Assembly (NCBI GenBank): GCA_963754385.1
Contig: CAVWGE010000005.1
Span: 62,001-126,000 of the forward strand
Reading direction: 5' to 3'
Length of the DNA stretch: 64,000 nucleotides
Origin: 9FT-COMBO-48-23 sp963754385
GTDB taxonomy: Bacteria; Chloroflexota; Dehalococcoidia; GIF9; UBA5629
Below, piece by piece: positions 24,135-33,009 of the stretch. Position numbers and translations under genes: made by a program. The notes beneath the pieces are model-generated. The model searched no databases. It saw nothing but the letters and a program-made list of their open reading frames with translations, and was not told the origin of the DNA. Position 1 is the stretch's first letter. Every line of letters begins with the position of its first letter.

Positions 24135-25880
24135 ATGACACTCGTATTGTCAGCCAAGCCTGAAGACCTCAAAAAAGGATTCTTATCTCTGCAGTCAGCC
24201 AAAGGCATAGCTGACCTACTTGAAATCAACCTGCAACGGCTATACTACCACCTTTATATACGACCTGAGTCTTCTCGTTACTCTAGCTTTGAAATCCCAA
24301 AAAGAAATGGGGGAACACGGCAAATTCTTGCACCAATATCAGCCTTGAAAATCATACAGAAGAAACTGAACAAAGTATTGTTGTCAGTTTATAAGGTTAA
24401 ACCCCCAGTGCATAGCTTCGTTCAAGATAAAAGTGTCCTTACCAACGCTTCTGTACACGTCAAACGTAACTACGTCTTGAATATTGACCTGTTGGACTTC
24501 TTCCCTAGCATCAACTTTGGGAGAGTGCGTGGCTTATTCATGGGCAAACCTTATTGTCTAAACCCTAAGGTGGCTACGATCCTTGCGCAGATTTGTTGTT
24601 TCAATGACTGTCTCCCCCAAGGTGCACCGACTTCACCCATTGTATCAAACATGATCTGCGCAAAAATGGACAGTCAGCTGACACAGCTTGCTAAGAAAAA
24701 CAGGAGTGACTATACACGGTATGCCGATGACATTACATTCTCCACAAACAAGGGTAGATTTCCTAGCGATTTTGCCGTTATTAATGAACTAGAACAGCTG
24801 GAATTGGGAAAAGAATTGGTGCGCATAATTTCCGATAACGGTTTTAAAATCAATCCTACTAAGACACGACTACGGAGTAGAAAGCAACGGCAGGAAGTCA
24901 CAGGAGTAACCGTTAATAAGTTTACCAACGTAAGACGTACATACCTGCGCTCAATCCGTGCAATGCTACATGCATGGGAAAAACACGGGCTGGAAAAAGC
25001 TGAACAGAAATTCTGGCATGACTATGATAAGAGGAAATATAGGGGCCCCTACAAATCAAAGCCTTACTTCAAAAACGTTGTAAGGGGAAAAATTGAGTAT
25101 TTGGGTATGATTAGAGGAAAGGACGACCCGCTTTACCAACGTCTTCTTGGCCAATTGAGGGTTCTAGCCCCCGAGCTAGCAAAGAAAGTAACGAAAATTC
25201 AACCCGTATACTTACAAGGCAGCCAAGCAATCGTTTATACGGAAGGAAAAACAGATGCACTCATATTGGAAACGGCATGGAAAAAGCTATATCCAGATAA
25301 GCTAATCCCTTTCATCCTCAAGCCTTGTGACTTTAATCCAGCTGATAAAGCACACGGAACTGGTGGTGCTTCTTATTTAGCAAACGTTATTAAATACGTT
25401 CCACCTGATAGCCCAAATGTAATCATTGGCATTTTTGATAGAGACCATGAGGGAATCAAAGCTTACGATGGCATTGGCGAGTCGTTCCCAGAAAAGAAAG
25501 GGCTAGGTTCAAAACTAGCTAAACATAGCAAAGCAGGCGCTATATTGTTGCCAATCCCCAAAGGGAAAGAGAAATACGCTAAGTACAAGAACCTATGTAT
25601 AGAATTCTACTTTTCTGAAAAAACCCTGAATAAGAAGAGTGAAGATGGCAGAGGTCTTGATTTCCAGTTTGGGACTGAGGTAATTCATGTGGCTGGAAGG
25701 CCCGGTTCTGAAAGCAAACCAAGCCGCCGCCGTGAAGCACGTGCTATCACGGGCAAAGATGTGTTTGCCAATGATATTGTTCCCCAACTCCCTAGTTCTG
25801 CATTTCGTAACTTCAAACTGCTATTTGACGTTATTATAGCTACCATTTCAAAATGCAGGGTAAAGGCGACAAGTGATTGA
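24135..25880 (+). CDS. Retron-type reverse transcriptase fused to a TOPRIM domain
   Basis: The 581-residue protein has RT motifs in order: IPKRNGGTRQILAP (54-67), NIDLLDFFPSI (116-126), LPQGAPTSPIVSN (160-172) and the catalytic YADDITFS (196-203). It also has both retron hallmarks, NAxxH (NASVH, 104-108) and VTG (255-257). After a linker, residues about 365-500 form a TOPRIM domain: VYTEGKTDALI (Glu370) and GIFDRDHEG (DxD, 435/437). The catalytic residues of both halves look intact. Known retrons are anti-phage systems in which RT and msDNA restrain an effector; here the effector is probably the fused TOPRIM nuclease-like part, since no separate effector gene is adjacent. The base composition is AT-richer than its neighbours, which suggests transfer. 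Confidence 0.9.
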   Translation: MTLVLSAKPEDLKKGFLSLQSAKGIADLLEINLQRLYYHLYIRPESSRYSSFEIPKRNGGTRQILAPISALKIIQKKLNKVLLSVYKVKPPVHSFVQDKSVLTNASVHVKRNYVLNIDLLDFFPSINFGRVRGLFMGKPYCLNPKVATILAQICCFNDCLPQGAPTSPIVSNMICAKMDSQLTQLAKKNRSDYTRYADDITFSTNKGRFPSDFAVINELEQLELGKELVRIISDNGFKINPTKTRLRSRKQRQEVTGVTVNKFTNVRRTYLRSIRAMLHAWEKHGLEKAEQKFWHDYDKRKYRGPYKSKPYFKNVVRGKIEYLGMIRGKDDPLYQRLLGQLRVLAPELAKKVTKIQPVYLQGSQAIVYTEGKTDALILETAWKKLYPDKLIPFILKPCDFNPADKAHGTGGASYLANVIKYVPPDSPNVIIGIFDRDHEGIKAYDGIGESFPEKKGLGSKLAKHSKAGAILLPIPKGKEKYAKYKNLCIEFYFSEKTLNKKSEDGRGLDFQFGTEVIHVAGRPGSESKPSRRREARAITGKDVFANDIVPQLPSSAFRNFKLLFDVIIATISKCRVKATSD

Positions 25881-25915
25881 AATGCTGTCATATAACGGAC
25901 CAGAGTTTAGAATTC

Positions 25916-26023
25916 ATGGGGAAATCGAAAGTCGGTGTTGAAGAGCTCTGTCGACAGTTCTACGACTCTATGGTATTCAACCCAATAATTGAATTGGCGG
26001 AGTCAACCTACCAATTCTTATAG
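25916..26023 (+). CDS. Short ORF, 35 aa, possible mobile-element remnant
   Basis: The ORF after the RT gene reads MGKSKVGVEELCRQFYDSMV then FNPIIELAESTYQFL. It has no ribosome site. The VEELCRQFYDS segment has a phage-protein feel, but I cannot name a family. The rest of the gap to recN (26024-26168) is AT-rich and shows no gene. Confidence 0.25.
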   Translation: MGKSKVGVEELCRQFYDSMVFNPIIELAESTYQFL

Positions 26024-26168
26024 GCGGCCAAAAGCCTACAAATTAGCTGTCTTATACACTATATTTTATTAACCCTACTACCACTTTTGCCCCAGCATAT
26101 CAAATAAACATATCCTGAAATCATAACTTAACCTCTTGCTTTACCAATCGCCTAAGCCACATAATCTC

Positions 26169-27926
26169 TCAGGAACCGCTACGGTGGTCTTGCTTCCAGG
26201 TCTGTGCCCTGTGCATCACGGCGCGGGCGTCGCTCAGGGAAATTTCAGTGTACTGCGGACCGGCAAGCATGACCGCAATCTCCTGAGTCCGGGCCTCGCC
26301 TTCAAGCGTTTTAAGCATACTGACAGTCCGGGCGCCTGACTCGTGCTTGTGAACGTTGTAATGCGCATCGGCATAGGCAGCTATCTGGGGAAGATGAGTG
26401 ACGCAGATTACCTGGCGGTTCCGGGCTAATGCCCACAGCTTCTTGCCTATTATCTCGCCGCTCCTGCCGCCAATACCGATGTCTATTTCGTCGAAAATAA
26501 GGACCGGCGTGTTATCTACTTCAGAGAGAGCGCCTTTCAACGCCAGGGTAAAACGGGAGATTTCACCCGTTGAGGCAATCTTGGTTATGGGCTTGAGCGG
26601 CTCGCCGGGATTGGTCGAGGCGATAAACTCAACCACGTCAATCCCTTCGCTGCTAAAAGCATAAGTTTTGCCGTCAGGTAGAGGAATACCGTCTTCAGCT
26701 TCCTCTTGGGTTATGGACACATCGAACTCAACCTGCGCCATGTTCAAATCCTGAAGTTCTTTCTTGACCTCGGCAACCAGTTTTTCCGCCGCCTTTAAGC
26801 GCGCTGCGGAGAGCTCGGATGCCGTCCGACCCATCTCCGCCTTGAGTTGAGCCCGCATCTTCTCCAGCTCAGCCTGCCGCTCCGAAGAAAGCGAGATTGC
26901 CTCCAGTTCTTTTTGAGTTTTCTCCTGGTAACTCAGTATATCGGCAATAGTCTGTCCGTATTTTCGTTTTAGATTTTTTATCAGCTCCAAACGCGCTACC
27001 ACCTCTTCGAGCCGTTCCGGATTGTCTTCCAACCTCTCGCTGTAAGAGCGGATGTCCCGCGCTGCCTCCTCAAGTCCGTATACCGCCTCTCCCAGGGAAT
27101 TGAGCTGTTCCTTAAGCGTGGGGTCGAGCTCGACGAGCTTCTTCATAATTTCAACGGCTTCGTTCAACCTGTCCAGCGCCGGCGCTGAACCACGTGAGGC
27201 GTCTTCTTTGGCTATAGCCTGATAGGCTTCATAAGACATTGCTTTCAGCTTCTCAGCCGAAGAAAGGACAGTCTGCTCCCGTTCCAGCTCTACCTCCTCC
27301 CCGTCCCGCAGTTTTGCTCGCCTTATTTCATCGAGCTGAAAGCTCAGGAATTCCTGCCGGCGCGCGGCATCTTTCTGCGCTTCAACCAGCGCCTTTAGCT
27401 CCTGCTCCAGCTTGTTAAGCTCGGTTACCCTGATGCTGAAGCTGTGCCGCAACTCCATATTATGTCCGTAGGCATCGAGGAAATCCTGATGATACTTCCT
27501 GTCGAGGAGAGACAGGTGTTCACTCTGACCGTGAATATCGATTAGCAGCCGCCCGATTTCGCGCAGGACTCCTCTGGTTACCGCATGCCCGTTAACCCGG
27601 ACAACGCTGCGCCCCTGCTTTCTGAACTCACAGGAGATGACCAGATTGTCTTCATCGGACTTCAAGCCCTTTTCAGATAAAAGCTCTTTGAGCCGTGTCA
27701 TGCTTTCATTACCAGGCAGGGCGAAAACGCCTTCCACCGAGGCTTTGTCGCTGCCGTGGCGGATAACTTCATCAGCCACCTTGCCGTCCAATAGCGTCTC
27801 GACGGCGTCGATGACCAGCGATTTGCCGGCACCCGTCTCGCCGGTGATGACGTTCAGGCCGCGGCTCAGGTTCCAGTCTATGCTCTCGATGATGCCCAGA
27901 TTACGGACTCTTATTTCCAGTAGCAA
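26169..27926 (-). CDS. recN: DNA repair protein RecN
   Basis: The 585-residue SMC-like ATPase has Walker A GETGAGKSLVIDAVETLL at the N-terminus, a long coiled-coil middle (about 160-380), the signature region ASTGEISRFTLALKG and Walker B PVLIFDEIDIGIGGRSGEII, ending with the switch His in VICVTHLPQIAAYAD. RecN acts at double-strand breaks. The length matches the family. It is transcribed toward the retron island; whether that neighbourhood matters is unknown. Confidence 0.95.
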   Translation of the reverse strand: MLLEIRVRNLGIIESIDWNLSRGLNVITGETGAGKSLVIDAVETLLDGKVADEVIRHGSDKASVEGVFALPGNESMTRLKELLSEKGLKSDEDNLVISCEFRKQGRSVVRVNGHAVTRGVLREIGRLLIDIHGQSEHLSLLDRKYHQDFLDAYGHNMELRHSFSIRVTELNKLEQELKALVEAQKDAARRQEFLSFQLDEIRRAKLRDGEEVELEREQTVLSSAEKLKAMSYEAYQAIAKEDASRGSAPALDRLNEAVEIMKKLVELDPTLKEQLNSLGEAVYGLEEAARDIRSYSERLEDNPERLEEVVARLELIKNLKRKYGQTIADILSYQEKTQKELEAISLSSERQAELEKMRAQLKAEMGRTASELSAARLKAAEKLVAEVKKELQDLNMAQVEFDVSITQEEAEDGIPLPDGKTYAFSSEGIDVVEFIASTNPGEPLKPITKIASTGEISRFTLALKGALSEVDNTPVLIFDEIDIGIGGRSGEIIGKKLWALARNRQVICVTHLPQIAAYADAHYNVHKHESGARTVSMLKTLEGEARTQEIAVMLAGPQYTEISLSDARAVMHRAQTWKQDHRSGS

Positions 27927-27961
27927 AGTGTGGTCTCCCTTATGATTGGCTCTATTTTATC

Positions 27962-28028
27962 ACTTATGAATCAAATCCTAAATCCTAATTTCTAAATCCT
28001 AAACAAATTCAAATTTCGAAATACCAAT
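27962..28028. repeat. AT-rich AATCCTAA intergenic repeat
   Basis: AAATCCTAATTTCTAAATCC and TAAACAAATTCAAATTTCG follow the same pattern as the 2516 and 18185 blocks, here only the left half. Confidence 0.6.
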
Positions 28029-28052
28029 TAAAGAGGCGTGCACCACCACCCC

Positions 28053-28107
28053 TGTAGGTGCGACTTTTTAAGGTCGCACCGGGCGAGGCTAAAGCCTCGC
28101 CCCTACA
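28053..28107. repeat. Double palindromic repeat that supplies the MFS stop codon
   Basis: GTGCGACTTTTTAAGGTCGC and GGCGAGGCTAAAGCCTCGCC hairpins lie between TGTAG and CTACA ends. The right end reads CTACAT, whose complement gives the final ATG TAG of the MFS gene, so the repeat provides its last codon and stop. Confidence 0.8.
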
Positions 28108-29359
28108 TTAACTGGCTTGTTTTAGTAGGCCTTAGAATTGCACTTAATATAAGACCCACAACACTGACAGCAGCACAGAGCAGGAAAGCCATATTATAGC
28201 TGCTGGTAACATCAAAGATATAACCAGTCAGAAACGGACCGGCAGCTGCCCCGATGCAATAACCAAAGCTAGTAAATCCCAGAATCAAGCCGTGCGACCT
28301 CAGCCCAAAAAGCTCCGCCACTAGAGGTGACTCTGACATAACACAACCCCCGGTGGCAAAGCCAAAAACAGCAGCAAACAGATACAGTGTCCATGTCTCC
28401 GTGGCTGGTATTAACCAGAACAAAGCGGCTGCCGTCAGAACAAAACCGATAATAAAAACCTGCCTGTTCCCAATTCTATCGGCAGCCCTACCCAATACAA
28501 CCCTGCCAATAACACTCACCCCGCCAATAGTAGCCAAAATGTTGGCCGCAGTGGTAGCTGAAAATCCCAGGTCGGTGGCATGCGGCGCAATATGTACCAG
28601 GATGGTATACATAGAAAATCCCAAACAAAGGTACATGCTTAAAACAAGCCAGAATTGTCTCCCGGAAGCTGCCTCCTTGAGGGAAAATGCCTTAGTGCTC
28701 CCTTTCAGCTCCATTTCTTCTTTACTCTCACCGTAGGGCATTAGACCCACCTGAGCCGGGTCACGCCTTAGAAGCTGGGCAAAAAGAATAACAACGACCA
28801 GAGCTATGCTGCCCAGTATAATGTAGGATACACGCCAATCATAAATAGAGATAAGCCAATTAGCCAACGGAGGTGCAATCAATCCGCCTATGCCTGAGCC
28901 GGCTACGACAATGCCGGTCATCGTACCTCTTCTCTTAACAAACCATCTAGCTACTGTTGATGCTATTGGGACAAATGAACCACTCATGCCGGTGGCTATT
29001 ATCACCCCATAAAACAGATATAGCTGCCAGAGAGCGTTGGTTTGAGACATCAGCAAATAGCCCAGACCCAAAATGGAGCCACAAACCGTAATCACTATCC
29101 GGGGGCCAAGCCTATCGTTAACCCTCCCCACTGCAATAGACAGCAAGCCTTGTATAATCCAAAAAACTGCGAATGCGCCTGAGGTTATCGCTCTGGTCCA
29201 GCCAAGCTCGGTTAGCATTGGCTTAAAGAAGATACCAAACGTACTCAATGTGCCCCACATTAACACCATAATAAAGAAGGCAGCCACTACCACGATATAG
29301 CCATAAAAGAGCCGCGGTTTAGCCCTGGTAGGGGATTGCGAAAGTCTCTGATGAGGCAT
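28103..29359 (-). CDS. MFS transporter, monocarboxylate/oxalate-formate type
   Basis: The 418-residue protein has twelve hydrophobic segments in two halves and MFS loop motifs: GRVNDRLGPR after TM2 and GRAADRIGNR at the equivalent place in the second half. The start GYIVVVAAFFIMVLMWGTLS and FFKPMLTELGWTRA resemble the OFA/MCT group, which moves monocarboxylates or oxalate/formate. The C-terminal end KTSQLM plus stop comes from an inserted repeat, so the original end may have differed. Substrate unknown. Confidence 0.88.
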   Translation of the reverse strand: MPHQRLSQSPTRAKPRLFYGYIVVVAAFFIMVLMWGTLSTFGIFFKPMLTELGWTRAITSGAFAVFWIIQGLLSIAVGRVNDRLGPRIVITVCGSILGLGYLLMSQTNALWQLYLFYGVIIATGMSGSFVPIASTVARWFVKRRGTMTGIVVAGSGIGGLIAPPLANWLISIYDWRVSYIILGSIALVVVILFAQLLRRDPAQVGLMPYGESKEEMELKGSTKAFSLKEAASGRQFWLVLSMYLCLGFSMYTILVHIAPHATDLGFSATTAANILATIGGVSVIGRVVLGRAADRIGNRQVFIIGFVLTAAALFWLIPATETWTLYLFAAVFGFATGGCVMSESPLVAELFGLRSHGLILGFTSFGYCIGAAAGPFLTGYIFDVTSSYNMAFLLCAAVSVVGLILSAILRPTKTSQLM

Positions 29360-29501
29360 GTTAAATGACAGACTACCACATAGGCGGGCAAAAAGTCACG
29401 TGGTTAATATTGATTACAGAGATTAGTGGAGATTACAGAGATTTTCCTTTTACTACCTGTATTATATCATGTGGTTGGTTGATGGCAACCGGCTTCTTAT
29501 T

Positions 29502-30293
29502 TCAGACGGATGAATGCTTAGATAAAAAGTCCAGGAGCACGGTGTTGAACATCTCTGACTGCTCGATGGGCACGGCATGTCGTGAGTTTGGAATCACCAC
29601 CATCTCGGCACCAGGAATTCTCGATACATAGGCACTTTTAACCGCCACCGGAACATAGTCATCATCGGAAGCGATAACCAGCGTCGGGCAATTAATCAGG
29701 CTGAGGTCATCTGTTAAGTTCCCCTTCAGAATGGCCCAGAACGAATTTGCCTGGGCGAGCATACTATTTATCCCAAATCGTTCCGTCAGCGTTTGTCCCC
29801 ACTGGTCCTCATCCTGTTTTGGGGACAATTGCTGGCCGTTAGATTTCCCATTCTTTCTAATTCCCGTAAGCTGGACCCAGGTGAAATGCTTCCAACTTTC
29901 GAAACCTTCCCTTAAGGATTGCTTATAACCCGTGACCGGAGAGTTCACCACCACCAGACTTTTGACCATATCAGGTGCGTCCAAGCAAAGCTGAAATCCG
30001 ACCATACCACCCAGTGAGAACCCGACAACATGCGCCGAGGGAATACCGAGGGATTTCATCAGCCCGGCAGTATCAGCCGCAAACATGCCGATATTGTATC
30101 GTTCCAGGGGTTTGTCAGACCGCCCGTGGCCGCGGAGGTCAAAGGTGACCACCTTGTAGTACTTTGAGAACACCGGGACCTGCATTTGCCAGTTTTGCAT
30201 GCCGGAGCCAAGACCATGTATAAAGAGCAAAGGTTCGCCTTCTCCTGTAATCTCATAGTAGATGTCGATATCGCGGGTATGTAGTTTTGGCAT
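29502..30293 (-). CDS. Alpha/beta-hydrolase
   Basis: The 263-residue protein has LLFIHGLGSGMQNWQ (oxyanion), FDLRGHGRSDKP, the nucleophile elbow VVGFSLGGMVG, the acid in IASDDDYVP and the His in PNSRHAVPIEQ, a complete catalytic triad of the type seen in 3-oxoadipate enol-lactonase and haloperoxidase-like enzymes. ATG 30293 has GAGGAGA upstream. It is followed on its 5' side by a PadR gene in the same orientation, so regulation by that PadR is plausible. Confidence 0.87.
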   Translation of the reverse strand: MPKLHTRDIDIYYEITGEGEPLLFIHGLGSGMQNWQMQVPVFSKYYKVVTFDLRGHGRSDKPLERYNIGMFAADTAGLMKSLGIPSAHVVGFSLGGMVGFQLCLDAPDMVKSLVVVNSPVTGYKQSLREGFESWKHFTWVQLTGIRKNGKSNGQQLSPKQDEDQWGQTLTERFGINSMLAQANSFWAILKGNLTDDLSLINCPTLVIASDDDYVPVAVKSAYVSRIPGAEMVVIPNSRHAVPIEQSEMFNTVLLDFLSKHSSV

Positions 30294-30349
30294 CAAAGTT
30301 TTCTCCTCAAGTCGTATATCGCTTCCGCAATAGGATTATCCAACCACAC

Positions 30350-30712
30350 CTAGCTCAGGGGCAAGATTGTGCCATCGTCGGAAGTGGTTTCTCGTATCAG
30401 GCTGTTAACCAGCGTACAGAAATCGTGCCATTCAACCGAGCGGTTGGCCAGAAACTGGCGTCCCTTTTCCGTTATATGATAGTACTTCCTGGCTCTTTGC
30501 CTGGTGGCTTGCATCCATCCCGAGATAATCAAACCATTTTTCTCCAGACGTCGAAGTGATGGATAAACTGTGCCGGCCTTTAGCCTGAGCCGCCCCTCAG
30601 TACTTCGCTCGAGTTCCTTAATTATCTGATAACCGTATATGGGAAGCCGGCTAACGGTAGAAAGAACGATAGGGTCGATAAGTCCTTTTAATAATTGCTG
30701 CATATATGCCAA
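30350..30712 (-). CDS. PadR family transcriptional regulator (copy 2)
   Basis: The start is TTG 30712, not the longer ORF: AAGGAGGG lies 6 nt upstream and the N-terminus LAYMQQLLKGLIDPI then lines up with copy 1 at 16512. It shares RLPIYGYQIIKELERS, KAGTVYPSLRRLEKNGLI and KGRQFLANRSVEWHDFC. The protein (120 aa) is a winged-helix repressor that probably senses a small molecule. The hydrolase gene downstream is a likely target. Confidence 0.88.
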   Translation of the reverse strand: MAYMQQLLKGLIDPIVLSTVSRLPIYGYQIIKELERSTEGRLRLKAGTVYPSLRRLEKNGLIISGWMQATRQRARKYYHITEKGRQFLANRSVEWHDFCTLVNSLIRETTSDDGTILPLS

Positions 30713-30767
30713 TTTAAACCCTCCTTGTCTATATTGTGCAATGCGATATATTGTAGTACTTACTATT

Positions 30768-30779
30768 GTTGACGTCAAC
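30768..30779. promoter_or_regulatory. 12-bp perfect palindrome GTTGACGTCAAC
   Basis: The palindrome lies 56 nt upstream of the PadR copy 2 start, in a 440-nt intergenic region with no gene. It is a plausible binding site for a dimeric regulator. Confidence 0.35.
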
Positions 30780-31033
30780 GTTTACGGCAGCTTATTTGCG
30801 TCGTGCTGTCTGAAACGGACTACAGCTAAAGTTCAGCTAGCGATTGTCCCGGGTGGGTGGCACATGATAGCCGCCGGGGAGTAGAATCCAGGCTCAAATT
30901 TAGCCGGTATGAAAGCCAGCCTCGACTGCTGGCAGTTGAACAATCCGTCAGAAAGTGCAATTCAAGAAATTGATTCTTGTGCTGTCCTTGTAAATATGAC
31001 CAGACGCAATATCACCCACTCCGGTCAATGAAA

Positions 31034-31075
31034 CTTAACTTACTTAATAATAACTTAACATTTTACCGATATAAT
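31034..31075 (+). promoter_or_regulatory. PHO-box-like promoter of the 31154 membrane protein
   Basis: CTTAAT (31043-31048), five bases, CTTAACA (31054-31060), nine bases, then a perfect -10 TATAAT (31070-31075). An extra CTTAAC lies at 31034. The 11-bp-spaced direct repeat occupies the -35 position, as expected for activation by an OmpR/PhoB-type regulator. The arrangement is repeated at 31639. Confidence 0.6.
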
Positions 31076-31153
31076 AGGAGTCAATGTGAGGTATCAGACA
31101 AAGCTAATGAGGATTACTACATCTAATGTATACTGTCACAAAAGGAAATAGCA

Positions 31154-31495
31154 ATGGAAAAACAGACATGGAAATCGATCACTGGTGGGATCCTGACAAT
31201 TGTTGCAGGTGTTTTTGGCTTGACGCGAATGCTACATCCTTCTCGCCCACCCATCAGCCCTAGAATGCCTGGCATAATGCCGCATATGTTTAACTTCATT
31301 GGGCACTTTTATTTGCCCATCGCAATAATATTGGGTCTCCTTGGAATATTAGCTATAGTGGGTGGTGTCTACGCACTGAAGAGGAAAATTTGGGGTCTGG
31401 CATTAGCTGGCTCGATCGCAGCAATATTTGGCTCATTTCCACTCGGAATAGCTGGTTTGGTCCTAACAGTGCTGTCAAGGAACGAGTTTGAATAA
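31154..31495 (+). CDS. Small membrane protein (DUF4064-like)
   Basis: The 113-residue protein has three hydrophobic segments: about 9-24, 50-74 (FYLPIAIILGLLGILAIVGG) and 82-108 (GLALAGSIAAIFGSFPLGI), with a short proline-rich loop after the first. The arrangement resembles DUF4064 and related small stress proteins. AAGGA precedes the ATG. The promoter carries the same PHO-box-like repeat as the following htrA gene, so both probably answer one response regulator. Confidence 0.7.
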   Translation: MEKQTWKSITGGILTIVAGVFGLTRMLHPSRPPISPRMPGIMPHMFNFIGHFYLPIAIILGLLGILAIVGGVYALKRKIWGLALAGSIAAIFGSFPLGIAGLVLTVLSRNEFE

Positions 31496-31638
31496 CACTA
31501 GGCAGTCGACCGGTTGTCAAATGATCCTTGTGAAAATAATTCACTATCAGTCTCAGGTGGCTCCGTTTTATAGCCAAGCTTTATGTACTTCCAGCGAAAC
31601 TTCAAGAAAGAAGTTTCGAGGAGAACCCAAAAACTATT

Positions 31639-31671
31639 CTTAATGAAATCTTAACAGAGTCGGGGTAACAT
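31639..31671 (+). promoter_or_regulatory. PHO-box-like promoter of htrA, leaderless start predicted
   Basis: CTTAAT (31639-31644), five bases, CTTAACA (31650-31656), nine bases, then -10 TAACAT (31666-31671). Spacing is identical to 31043-31075. The htrA ATG (31678) lies only 6 nt beyond the -10, so transcription would start at or next to the ATG. Confidence 0.6.
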
Positions 31672-31677
31672 AAGTTC

Positions 31678-32811
31678 ATGAAAAGCATAAAGCTAAGATA
31701 TGTAATTGCTACCGCCCTGATTATGCTTGCTGTATTAAGCTCTGGCTGTAGCATCGTATTCACCGCCGGCGCACCACAGCCTCCAGTCGCTATTCCCACC
31801 TCAATACCGACTGCCTCTAACCCGATCAATCCCGGCTATACTCTGCTGGAGGCATCCAGTAGCGAGTTGCTACCAAGCATCGCCGACGTAGTGGCCAAAG
31901 TGAAACCGTCGGTCGTCGCCATTAATACTGAAATGACTGCTTATGATATCTTCAACCAACCAGTACCCCAACATGGCGCTGGCTCCGGATGGATTCTGGA
32001 CAAAAACGGCATTATCGTTACCAACAACCATGTGGTTGAAGGAGCCACGAAAATCACGGTAACACTCGATGATGGACGCACCTTCACAGTAGATGCAAGC
32101 AAGGTCAGCGCCGATTCGCTCAGTGACCTGGCGGTATTGAAGATTGATGCCAGTGGTTTACCGGCGCTAACGGTGGGAGATTCTACGAAGATGCGACTCG
32201 GCGACTGGGTTGTGGCTATCGGCAATGCGCTTGGTGAAGGAACAAGTGCCACTGATGGAATTATCAGTCGCTTGGGAACCACTATTCCTACCGACACCGG
32301 GGAGACACTGCATGACCTTATTCAGACAAACGCTGCCATCAACCCAGGCAACAGTGGTGGTCCCTTGGTCAATATGGCGGGCGAGGTTATCGGCATAACC
32401 AGTGCCAAGTTTTCAGCAGTTGGGGTGGAAGGCATGGGCTATGCAATCAGTACCCATGCCGCAAGCCCCATTATCGAAGGGTTAGTTCAGAAGGGCTACA
32501 TCGTTCGTCCCTGGCTTGGACTAAGCGTGACCACCGTAAATCAATGGCTCATTATGACGCAAAACTTGGCCGTGGACAGTGGCTGTTTTCTAACGGAAGT
32601 GATGGCGAACAGCCCCGCCGCGAAAGCCGGTTTAAGTGCAGGCGATGTTATCGTCAGCTTTGATGGGAAGGACATTACGAGCGATACTGACTTCCTCGAT
32701 GCCTTGTATAACAGCCAGGCAGGACAAACAGTACGGATTATCTACTGGCGAGGCCAAGCAAAGAACAGTACCATGGCTACTCTGGCGGAGACGCCACCGC
32801 CCAAGACCTAG
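31678..32811 (+). CDS. HtrA/DegP-type serine protease, lipoprotein
   Basis: The 377-residue protein has a lipoprotein signal (LSSGC, Cys24) and a proline-rich linker, so it should be anchored on the outer face of the membrane. The trypsin-like domain keeps the triad: His118 in VTNNHVVEGA, Asp150 in LSDLAVLKID and Ser226 in NPGNSGGPL. One PDZ domain follows (about 278-362, GLSAGDVIVSFDGKDI). It probably degrades damaged extracytoplasmic proteins. There is no ribosome site before the ATG, in line with the leaderless promoter just upstream. Confidence 0.93.
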   Translation: MKSIKLRYVIATALIMLAVLSSGCSIVFTAGAPQPPVAIPTSIPTASNPINPGYTLLEASSSELLPSIADVVAKVKPSVVAINTEMTAYDIFNQPVPQHGAGSGWILDKNGIIVTNNHVVEGATKITVTLDDGRTFTVDASKVSADSLSDLAVLKIDASGLPALTVGDSTKMRLGDWVVAIGNALGEGTSATDGIISRLGTTIPTDTGETLHDLIQTNAAINPGNSGGPLVNMAGEVIGITSAKFSAVGVEGMGYAISTHAASPIIEGLVQKGYIVRPWLGLSVTTVNQWLIMTQNLAVDSGCFLTEVMANSPAAKAGLSAGDVIVSFDGKDITSDTDFLDALYNSQAGQTVRIIYWRGQAKNSTMATLAETPPPKT

Positions 32812-33009
32812 AAAGTTGCCACAAGGTCAATCGCTCGGACAATTTGTTGTCTCCCAGGCCAAAGTGTCCCATTTTGCTTACGAAATGAATGTTAATATAC
32901 TCATTACAAGTCTCAGCACCTGAAGCTCCAAGTCATTTAGTGCCGTTAAGGTTATAGCACCTTGCCGGGATCGGATTGGAGACTCAGTCTGCATATGGAG
33001 GTGGTTGTA

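Noticed and set aside
24135..25880. Group II intron maturase interpretation of the RT
   Set aside because: There is no maturase X or HNH domain; NAxxH, VTG and the TOPRIM tail fit a retron RT better.
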